Assembly (NCBI GenBank): GCA_964632995.1
Contig: CAZWDL010000122.1
Location: 1 to 21,800, forward strand
Direction: 5' to 3'
DNA length: 21,800 nt
Origin: CAZWDL01 sp964632995
Lineage (GTDB): Bacteria; Bacteroidota; Bacteroidia; Chitinophagales; Saprospiraceae
The position numbers and the translations under genes were made by a program. A model generated the notes under the pieces. It made no database searches and was not told the origin of the DNA. It saw only the letters and a program-made list of their open reading frames with translations. This document shows, one piece after another, positions 15,829 through 21,800 of the stretch. How positions within the stretch are numbered: position 1 is the stretch's first letter; each line of letters starts with the position of its first letter.

Positions 15829-16926
15829 TTAGTAGTCCAGCGCCGCCTGAATCATCATAAACTCATTGATGTTCTCCATATCGATGGTGCCGACCAGGTC
15901 GCCATTGTCGGTGACGGGGAAGAAGTTGTGCTGGCGGCTTTGGACGGAGCGGTAGATTTCCGAGAGATCCTCATCGGGGGCGACGGGTTTGAAGTCGGTT
16001 TTCATGAGGTCACCAACGGTGACGTCGGTTTTTTTATTTCGAAAAGCATCGACGATGGAATCGTTGTAGAGGATGCCGGCGATTTCATTTTCTTCCCGCG
16101 TCACGATAAAATGGCGTTCCGTACCGGCCAGCAGCATATCGGCGATTTTTTTCAGGTTATCCTCCGGGTTCAAGGTTGTAAATTGGCTCATCATGGCTTC
16201 GCGCACCCGGTGTCCTTTCAAAACCGACATTTGCTGTATCATGGCGTATTCACTGGAGGCGCCAAAGAAGACGAACAATCCGATAAAGATCAGGATGGGA
16301 TTATAGACGAAGCCGATGAAGAAAAAGAAAACGGCGATGATCTGTCCGAGGTTAGAGGCTATCTGGGTGGCGCGTACGCGGTCCATTTGGAACGAAAGCA
16401 GGGCGCGTAACACGCGGCCGCCGTCCATCGGGAAGGCGGGGATGGCGTTGAAGACAACCAGCAGGACGTTAGTGATGAACAGGTATAATAGAAAGTTATT
16501 TTGATTAATCGTCTGGAAAAACTCCTGCGCCTGTTCGGGGTTTTGGAAAACATCGAACTGGGAACGGACGAAGAAATACAGTAGAAAAGCGATGACCACA
16601 TTTACCACCGGTCCCATCACGGCGACCAGCAATTCCTGTTTGGGGTCCTCCGGCATGCGTTCCAGGCTGGCCACGCCGCCGATGGGCAGCAGGGTAATTT
16701 TCCGGGTATTGATCCCGTAGCGCTTGGCCGTCAGGGAGTGGCCGAATTCATGGAGCACGACGCAGGCGAAGATCGCCAGTACAAAAGCAATTGTCCACAG
16801 TACCGATTCAACAGTCCCGCCGCGGCTCCATCCCACGTAAATAGCCCAGGCGATGATGAGCAAGAAGGTCCAGTGCACCTGTACCTTGATTCCAAAATAT
16901 CTTCCTAAACTTAATGATCCGCCCAT
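15829..16926 (-). CDS. Site-2 protease family (M50) zinc metalloprotease with CBS domains
   Basis: This 365-residue intramembrane protease is predicted to cut membrane-bound substrates such as anti-sigma factors. The membrane domain (about residues 1-225) has several hydrophobic helices, the zinc motif HEFGH (H59, E60, H63), and the third ligand in NAIPAFPMDGG (D168). PIGGVASLE and GPVVNVVIAF are further M50 landmarks. The C-terminal ~125 residues form a CBS pair (VREAMMSQFTTLNPEDNL..., RHFIVTREENEIAGIL; VGDLMKTDFKPVAPDEDL..., NFFPVTDNGDLVGTIDMENI). Such a pair often binds adenine nucleotides, so activity may respond to energy state. The gene begins 28 nt after the ligase stop codon, implying one transcript. 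The start MGGSLSLGRYFGIKVQVHW is the family N-terminus. Substrate unknown. Confidence 0.94.
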   Translation of the reverse strand: MGGSLSLGRYFGIKVQVHWTFLLIIAWAIYVGWSRGGTVESVLWTIAFVLAIFACVVLHEFGHSLTAKRYGINTRKITLLPIGGVASLERMPEDPKQELLVAVMGPVVNVVIAFLLYFFVRSQFDVFQNPEQAQEFFQTINQNNFLLYLFITNVLLVVFNAIPAFPMDGGRVLRALLSFQMDRVRATQIASNLGQIIAVFFFFIGFVYNPILIFIGLFVFFGASSEYAMIQQMSVLKGHRVREAMMSQFTTLNPEDNLKKIADMLLAGTERHFIVTREENEIAGILYNDSIVDAFRNKKTDVTVGDLMKTDFKPVAPDEDLSEIYRSVQSRQHNFFPVTDNGDLVGTIDMENINEFMMIQAALDY

Positions 16927-16954
16927 AAGTATTTTCGTTTGTTTTGTATTTGTT

Positions 16955-19060
16955 CTATAATTCGTCTTCCGGAATCATATCCAAAAAATCATCCTCCTCC
17001 AGCAAATCGATACCGCCTTCTTCCCTGGCTTCATCGAGTTTGGATCCCGGCTCCTCTCCTACAACCAGGTAATCGACAGTAGAAGAAATGCCGCTGACGG
17101 CGCGGCCGCCAAGCCGCTCCACCAGGTCTTTGACGTCGCGACGGGTAAAATTGTCGAGGCTGCCGGTAAAGACGAAAGTTTTTCCGCTAAGAGAACCTTC
17201 CGCCCGTTTCCGGCTCTTCTCACATGTTTTAACACCGGCATCGCGCAATTGCTCAATAGTCTTGCGGTTTTCCTTTTTCTGAAAAAAGGCGTGGATGCTC
17301 TCCGCCATTCGAGGACCGATATCCTCCAGTTCTTCATAGTCCTCCTTTTCCCAGTCATAAAAGTCTTTCAGGCAATGGACACTGTTGGCCAGTATGCGGG
17401 CGGTTTCACTGCCGACATAGCGAATGCTCAGGCTGTAAATGACGCGGTACAGGGGACGGTCCTTGGCTGCTTCCACCGCTTCCTTCAGGTTCTCCACCGA
17501 TTTTTCACCGAAGCCTTCCATCCCGCGAATTTTATCGTAATCCAGGTCAAAGATATCGGGGATTGATTTCATTAAGCCTTCCTCGAAAAAAAGATTCACC
17601 GTTTCTTCTCCGAGGCCTTCCACATCCAAGGCGCCTTTGCTCACAAAATGCTGCAGCCGTTCCCTGGCCTGCGCCGGGCAGCTCACGTTCATGCAGCGCC
17701 AGATGGCTTCGCCTTCCGGGCGTTCCAGTTTGGAGCCGCAGGAGGGGCACTTGTCGGGAAAACGGATCTTCCGCCGCCCCCGGCCGCTTTTCTCACCAAC
17801 GCGCTTAACGACGTAAGGAATTACATCACCGGCCCGCTCGATGAGCACCTTATCGCCATAGTGCAGGTTTTTGGCTTCGATAAAATCTTCGTTGTGCAGG
17901 GTGGCCGAACTGATCGTTACGCCGCTAACCTCTACGGGTTCCAGCTCGGCTACCGGTGTGACCGCGCCCGTCCGTCCCACCTGGAATTCCACATCCTTGA
18001 TCGTCGTTGTCGCCTGCCGGGCTTCAAATTTGTAAGCCATTGCCCAGCGGGGATGGTGAGAGGTGAGGCCCAGTTTACCATATTGGCTAATGTCGTTGAC
18101 CTTGATCACCAAACCGTCTATCTCAAAGGGGAAATCGTCGCGTTTGTCTTTCCAGTCATCGCAAATATCCACAGCCTCTTCAATACCTTTCACCTTTTCA
18201 ATTTGCTCATGGGGAGTTTGAAACCCCACTTCGTGCAGCAAATCGATACAGTCCTGATGGCTTTCCAGCTCATCACCGAGTAAATCATTGCCGTCTTCAT
18301 CTTCGGCCAGGCTCAGTTGATAGACCAGCAGTTCCAGGGGCCGTTTCGCCACCACGCCCGGGTCTTTTATGCGCAGGGAGCCGGCTGCGGCGTTGCGCGG
18401 ATTGGCAAAGGGCGACTTTCCTTCCTCCTCCCGCTTTTTATTGAGCTTTTTAAATTCAGACTTACCGATCAGCACCTCCCCGCGTACTTCTGCCCGGTGA
18501 ATGCCGTGTTCAGAAAAACTGACGCGCAGCGGAATAGTATTAAGGGTGCGCAAATTGGGCGTAATGTCCTCCCCTTTCTCACCATTCCCACGGGTAGCGC
18601 CGCGCTGATATTCATCGGACTCATAGACCAGGGAAACACCCGAGCCGTCGAATTTAGGCTCTACGGTGTATTCTATATTCTTTTTTCCGAGTTTATCCCG
18701 GACCCGCTCGTCAAAATCTTTCAAGCCCTCTTTTTCATAAGAGTTGTCCAGGGAAAGCATGGGACTGAGGTGCTCCACCTCCGGAAAGTCGCCGGATGAC
18801 AGTTCGGGGCCGACGCGTTGGGTGGGTGAGTTCTTCGTTTTCAGGTCCGGCCATTCCGCTTCGATCTCTTCCAGCAGATCGTACAACTGGTCGTACTCTT
18901 TATCGGCGATGACGGGGTCGTCGTAGATGTAGTACTGCTTGTCGTGATAAGAAATCAATTTGCGCAGTTCTTCGGCGTAGTCACGCGCGTTATCTTTGCT
19001 TTCGATATCCTCAACCTCCAGGTCGAGTAAATCTTTGGATCGTTCTACTGCATTTTCCAT
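16955..19060 (-). CDS. ligA: NAD-dependent DNA ligase (LigA-type)
   Basis: This is a full-length LigA-type ligase that seals nicks using NAD+. Domains in order: Ia (KLISYHDKQYYIYDDPVIADKEYDQLYDLL), the adenylation domain with the catalytic lysine in EPKFDGSG (residue 136 from the chosen start), RGNGEKGEDIT, ANPRNAAAGSLR and EIDGLVIKVND, and the OB fold (GRTGAVTPVAELEPV, SSATLHNEDFI). Then come a four-cysteine zinc finger (CPSCGSKLERPEG...CMNVSCPAQ), helix-hairpin-helix repeats (VEGLGEE, MEGFGEKSVENL) and a BRCT domain (SGKTFVFTGSLDNFTR). Two ATGs are possible: 19096 adds MRSHRFNLNELT, while 19060 gives MENAVERSKD and follows a GAG; I prefer 19060. The EPKFDG motif differs from the CELKYDG I recall in Bacteroidota housekeeping LigA, so this may be a second ligase. 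It is highly charged and heads the ligA-protease-polX gene string. Confidence 0.95.
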   Translation of the reverse strand: MENAVERSKDLLDLEVEDIESKDNARDYAEELRKLISYHDKQYYIYDDPVIADKEYDQLYDLLEEIEAEWPDLKTKNSPTQRVGPELSSGDFPEVEHLSPMLSLDNSYEKEGLKDFDERVRDKLGKKNIEYTVEPKFDGSGVSLVYESDEYQRGATRGNGEKGEDITPNLRTLNTIPLRVSFSEHGIHRAEVRGEVLIGKSEFKKLNKKREEEGKSPFANPRNAAAGSLRIKDPGVVAKRPLELLVYQLSLAEDEDGNDLLGDELESHQDCIDLLHEVGFQTPHEQIEKVKGIEEAVDICDDWKDKRDDFPFEIDGLVIKVNDISQYGKLGLTSHHPRWAMAYKFEARQATTTIKDVEFQVGRTGAVTPVAELEPVEVSGVTISSATLHNEDFIEAKNLHYGDKVLIERAGDVIPYVVKRVGEKSGRGRRKIRFPDKCPSCGSKLERPEGEAIWRCMNVSCPAQARERLQHFVSKGALDVEGLGEETVNLFFEEGLMKSIPDIFDLDYDKIRGMEGFGEKSVENLKEAVEAAKDRPLYRVIYSLSIRYVGSETARILANSVHCLKDFYDWEKEDYEELEDIGPRMAESIHAFFQKKENRKTIEQLRDAGVKTCEKSRKRAEGSLSGKTFVFTGSLDNFTRRDVKDLVERLGGRAVSGISSTVDYLVVGEEPGSKLDEAREEGGIDLLEEDDFLDMIPEDEL

Positions 19061-19120
19061 AGTTAACTCATTTAAATTGAAGCGATGAGATCGCATTCAC
19101 GGGAAAGCATAGAATACAGA

Positions 19121-19149
19121 GACTGCCAAATCCGGATGATTTGGCAGTC
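19121..19149 (-). terminator. Strong hairpin after the baeRF-like gene
   Basis: Perfect 12-bp arms GACTGCCAAATC (19121-19132) and GATTTGGCAGTC (19138-19149) enclose a 5-nt loop. It lies 78 nt beyond the baeRF-like stop codon and before the ligase start. The sequence after it on the minus strand is T-rich but has no continuous T-run, so it may be a terminator or an mRNA-stabilising hairpin in the ligA leader. Confidence 0.6.
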
Positions 19150-19226
19150 CCCACTGGTATGATTCTCAATTGGAAGAAGAACAGCTACCAGCTAATCGAC
19201 GACGATCCGGCAGGCATTTCTGCTGC

Positions 19227-20390
19227 TCAGTAGCGAAATACGGCATTGGCCAAAGCGACTTCTACCGGCATCTCTTCGGGTTCGAGCAGATAGACGGTTC
19301 CGTTCTGCAGGAAGGTTTTGGCGGCAGCCATATTTAGCAGCGAGGCGTTGGAAATGTCTTTTTCCTTATCGATGTTCACCTTGTTGGCGCCCTGATCAAA
19401 GGTGCCGTATACGTCTTCCCGGTTTTTCAGGAACAAGGTATCTACCCTGCCGTGGATCGCGCCGGGGACAATTTCATCAAGATCGTCTGAGGTACGTGCC
19501 GTATGGGCCAGCTCTTCGTAGAGTTTGAGCTTTTCCTGGCGTTTTTCTTCAAAAACGGGTCGCACTTTCTCCCAGGCCTTCTCATGAATAAGCGCGGGCT
19601 CCATCTGACTCGGGTTGCCCTCTACATGATCCTCTATCAGGTACTTGTATTTATTGGCCTTCTGATACATGGGGAATAGGAAGTCCTGCGAAACGACTAC
19701 TAGGGGATCTTTCAGATCGTACAGGATGCCGTCCATAATTCCCTGATTGATGGCGCGCAGGTATTGCAATACTTCTTCTCTGCGTTTGTCCGTTTGTTCT
19801 CCCTGACCGTGAAACATAGCGCCGTAACCGGGATCACCGCCGCGGTGGCTGCGCCATTGCAGCGATTTTTCTTCGTAATCGTATCCAACCACTTCCTCCA
19901 GTCGTGCCGGTGTGAGGTCTTCCACAAAAACTTCCGTGATCGTATGGGGAGTAGCTTCGTAGAACTGGGCGCCGTGAAGCGTCAATCCTAGTATGAAAAA
20001 ACGACCACTTTCATTAAAATAAGGTATCATAGGTTTGACGTAGTAGTGGTCGGCGACGTAGTTGTAATCCTCAAAGCGCAGCGGCATGGCATAATAGGAA
20101 AGGCCGTCTTTATTGATAAAAACCGCCAGGCCATCCGACTGCTTGCGCCAGAATCCGGAATTTTCCGCCAATTCCCATCCGGGTGCGAGGAACTCTTCTG
20201 TTTCACGGACCGACAAGCCGTAGTTTTTTAGTTTATCCCGCACTTCGCGCAGGTGTTTTTCGAAAACGATCCGGTACTGGCCTTCGATCACTTCTTCGCC
20301 GGCTCGTTGAGTCGGCATATAGATTGACGCGCAATGCGCGCCGTGAAAACTTGCCAGTTCTTCAAATTGTTTCTTAGTCAGCAGTGCCAT
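19227..20390 (-). CDS. baeRF (bacterial eRF1/Pelota-like) family protein
   Basis: This 387-residue protein fits the baeRF group, bacterial relatives of the archaeo-eukaryotic release factor and Pelota fold. Landmarks are SIYMPTQRAGEEV near the N-terminus, then QYRIVFEKHLREVRDKL, FWRKQSDGLAVFIN, FFILGLTLHGAQFYEA, and the Gly/His-rich GDPGYGAMFHGQGE loop. After the loop comes a helix REEVLQYLRAINQGIMDGIL, then LKDPLVVVSQDFLFPMYQKAN, a long charged helix, and the ending EVALANAVFRY. The frame extends to a TTG at 20399, but the ATG at 20390 gives the usual family N-terminus. Known members are proposed to act on ribosomes or stress-related translation, without firm biochemistry that I know of. It is transcribed away from the oxidoreductase gene. 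Family call fairly confident; role unknown. Confidence 0.75.
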   Translation of the reverse strand: MALLTKKQFEELASFHGAHCASIYMPTQRAGEEVIEGQYRIVFEKHLREVRDKLKNYGLSVRETEEFLAPGWELAENSGFWRKQSDGLAVFINKDGLSYYAMPLRFEDYNYVADHYYVKPMIPYFNESGRFFILGLTLHGAQFYEATPHTITEVFVEDLTPARLEEVVGYDYEEKSLQWRSHRGGDPGYGAMFHGQGEQTDKRREEVLQYLRAINQGIMDGILYDLKDPLVVVSQDFLFPMYQKANKYKYLIEDHVEGNPSQMEPALIHEKAWEKVRPVFEEKRQEKLKLYEELAHTARTSDDLDEIVPGAIHGRVDTLFLKNREDVYGTFDQGANKVNIDKEKDISNASLLNMAAAKTFLQNGTVYLLEPEEMPVEVALANAVFRY

Positions 20391-20638
20391 ATAATTCAAT
20401 TATTTTTTTCTTAAGCTCTACTTTTTAAAACCAAAGTGTATCCATTTGTTCGATGTATTGCCCGGCAGCAGTAAATTCCTTCAAACAGACAGGCAGACTA
20501 AAGGAACACCGTAACCAACGCACTGAAATAGCTAAAATGAGGTATACCCCTCCGCCGGGGAACGGTACGGCGTGATTTTTTTGTTTTGACCAAAAGGCGC
20601 CTTGCTTTATAAAAAAACAGAGAAGGGGGAGAGGGTAG
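20391..20638. other. Divergent intergenic region between baeRF-like and oxidoreductase genes (left part)
   Basis: The gap runs 20391-20721; its right part is the oxidoreductase promoter and operator, listed separately. This part holds the decamer GGTATACCCC (20541-20550), also found at 7681-7690, running into CCCC-TCCGCC-GGGG (20547-20560). It also holds the 10-bp palindrome AAGGCGCCTT near 20594-20603 and a run of seven A near 20612. I see no gene and no good consensus promoter for the baeRF-like gene. Confidence 0.45.
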
Positions 20639-20657
20639 ATTGGTTTTTGAAACCAAT
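20639..20657. promoter_or_regulatory. 19-bp palindrome over the oxidoreductase promoter, probable operator
   Basis: Perfect 8-bp arms ATTGGTTT (20639-20646) and AAACCAAT (20650-20657) enclose TTG. The palindrome covers the -33 box and much of the promoter spacer, where a bound dimer would block RNA polymerase. The cognate regulator is not known. Confidence 0.55.
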
Positions 20658-20671
20658 AAAAGATAAATTTG
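20640..20671 (+). promoter_or_regulatory. Bacteroidota-type promoter of the 2-oxoacid oxidoreductase gene
   Basis: The -7 box TAAATTTG (20664-20671) is a perfect TAnnTTTG. The -33 box TTGG (20640-20643) matches TTTG at three positions with a 20-nt spacer. Transcription would start near 20677, leaving a leader of about 45 nt before the ATG at 20722. Confidence 0.6.
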
Positions 20672-20721
20672 TACGATTATCACGACACTAACCTTGCATT
20701 GCAAAAAAGAGACGAAAAAAC

Positions 20722-21800
20722 ATGCATAAGACTACCGAGGTCAGAGAAGAAGTAACGATCAAGTTTGCCGGTGATTCGGGCGATGGGATGCAGCTCACCG
20801 GAAGCTTATTTACCGATAATACGGCGCTAACGGGAACCGACCTGTCGACCTTCCCGGATTTCCCCGCCGAAATCCGGGCCCCGCAGGGAACACTGCCCGG
20901 CGTCTCGGGTTTTCAGCTTCAGTTCGGCAGCCGCCAGGTTTTCACCCCGGGCGACAGCTACGACGTGCTGGTGGCCATGAACGCCGCCGCCCTTAAAGTC
21001 AATCTCAACCGCTTAGAGCCCGGTGGCGCCATCATCGCCAACACGGATGGTTTTGACAAAAAAAACCTGCGGCTGGCCAATTATGATACAAACGCCAACC
21101 CACTGGAAGACGACAGCCTCGATGGCTATGAGGTCATAGAGATTCCCATCACCAAGCTCACGCGGGAGACGCTCAAGGATTCGCCGCTCGGTTCAAAAGA
21201 TAAAGACCGCTGCAAGAACATGTTTGTACTGGGTTTTCTCTACTGGCGATATAACCGCACTCCGGAATCCACCATTGCTTTTCTGAAGCGCAAATTCCGC
21301 AAAAAGCCGGATATCATGGAAGCCAACATCGAAGTGCTGAAGGCCGGCTATCACTACGGGGAAAATACCGACACCTTCGCGCACAGCATCAAGGTGGCGC
21401 CGGCGCCCATGGAAAAGGGTACTTACCGTAATATCATGGGCAATCAGGCGCTGGTCATCGGCCTGATCACAGCCTCCCGCAAATCGGGCCTTCCGCTATT
21501 CTACGGCAGTTACCCCATTACGCCGGCATCGGACATCCTGCACGGCCTTTCCCGGCACAAGAATTTTGGCGTGCGTACTTTTCAGGCCGAAGATGAAATT
21601 GCGGCCATCTGTGCGGCCATCGGCGCCGCTTACGGCGGCAGCCTGGCGGTGACGGGAACCTCAGGACCGGGCCTGGCGCTGAAAGGCGAAGCGGCCGGGC
21701 TGGCCGTTATGCTCGAACTTCCGCTGGTCATTATCGATGTTCAGCGCGGCGGCCCGTCTACCGGCTTGCCCACCAAAACCGAACAGTCAGACCTGCTCAT
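20722..21800 (+). CDS. korA: 2-oxoacid:ferredoxin oxidoreductase, fused gamma-alpha subunit (3' end outside window)
   Basis: These are the first ~359 residues of the fused gamma-alpha subunit of a 2-oxoglutarate/2-oxoacid:ferredoxin oxidoreductase, which interconverts a 2-oxoacid and an acyl-CoA with ferredoxin. The gamma part opens with EVTIKFAGDSGDGMQLTGSLF, continues with FPDFPAEIRAPQGTLPGVSGFQLQFG and LVAMNAAALKVNL, and runs to about residue 190. The alpha part follows with GNQALVIGLITASRKSG, YPITPASDILHGL, FQAEDEIAAICAAIGAAYGG, TSGPGLALKGEA and QRGGPSTGLPTKTEQSDLL, still open at the window edge. The ATG at 20722 follows an A-rich leader. A beta subunit gene (korB) would be expected just downstream. 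The exact oxoacid is not proved by sequence. A palindrome over its promoter suggests repression. Confidence 0.93.
   Translation, partial: MHKTTEVREEVTIKFAGDSGDGMQLTGSLFTDNTALTGTDLSTFPDFPAEIRAPQGTLPGVSGFQLQFGSRQVFTPGDSYDVLVAMNAAALKVNLNRLEPGGAIIANTDGFDKKNLRLANYDTNANPLEDDSLDGYEVIEIPITKLTRETLKDSPLGSKDKDRCKNMFVLGFLYWRYNRTPESTIAFLKRKFRKKPDIMEANIEVLKAGYHYGENTDTFAHSIKVAPAPMEKGTYRNIMGNQALVIGLITASRKSGLPLFYGSYPITPASDILHGLSRHKNFGVRTFQAEDEIAAICAAIGAAYGGSLAVTGTSGPGLALKGEAAGLAVMLELPLVIIDVQRGGPSTGLPTKTEQSDLL

Noticed and set aside
20498..20704. 68-codon minus-strand frame upstream of korA
   Set aside because: It covers the korA promoter and palindrome, has low-complexity ends and matches no family.
1..21800. 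Search for tRNA, rRNA, CRISPR arrays, transposases, integrases or phage genes
   Set aside because: None was seen. The only repeats are the short intergenic ones listed, and all large frames are ordinary cellular genes.

Overview
The window looks like a chromosomal segment of a Bacteroidota genome, most likely a free-living Saprospiria/Lewinella-like or related lineage. Four things support this: a short 289-residue primary sigma factor without region 1.1, a type IX secretion 'Plug' family protein, a Bacteroidota-type START-like small protein, and promoters that fit the Bacteroidota consensus TTTG-N19/20-TAnnTTTG. The best of these, upstream of the Lrp gene, is a perfect match. Lineage below phylum is inference.

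Layout, left to right. (1) 1-2642, plus strand: the 3' end of guaB, then a DNA-3-methyladenine glycosylase and a T9SS Plug protein only 14 nt apart, closed by a hairpin terminator. (2) 2853-5759, plus strand: a TolC-like outer membrane protein and an HlyD/MacA-type adaptor, with no inner-membrane pump beside them. (3) 5809-8308: a C-terminal processing protease (minus) and an Lrp/AsnC regulator (plus), divergent around a 373-bp region with recognisable promoters on both sides. (4) 8394-9326: a bidirectional terminator and rpoD (minus). (5) 9711-10716: a START-like protein (plus), a repeat-containing spacer, and a small basic two-helix membrane protein (minus). (6) 10966-13674: a 902-residue AddB/RecB-like PD-(D/E)XK nuclease (plus) without its usual helicase partner. 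(7) 13822-19060, minus strand: ligA, a site-2 protease with CBS domains, and polX, with a structured repeat element between the last two. (8) 19227-20390, minus: a baeRF-family protein. (9) 20722 to the end, plus: the fused gamma-alpha subunit of a 2-oxoacid:ferredoxin oxidoreductase, driven by a good promoter overlapped by a 19-bp palindrome.

The strongest theme is DNA repair: a base-excision glycosylase, an AddB-like nuclease, PolX and an NAD-dependent ligase all lie within about 18 kb. The ligase active-site motif (EPKFDG) differs from the CELKYDG form I remember for the housekeeping LigA of Bacteroidota. It could therefore be a second, specialised ligase paired with PolX. I did not find a clear new multi-gene system. 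The best leads are the PolX/ligase pair with the embedded protease, the orphan AddB-like nuclease, the structured 125-bp intergenic element, and the palindrome over the oxidoreductase promoter. I see no tRNA, rRNA, CRISPR array, transposase or phage gene.
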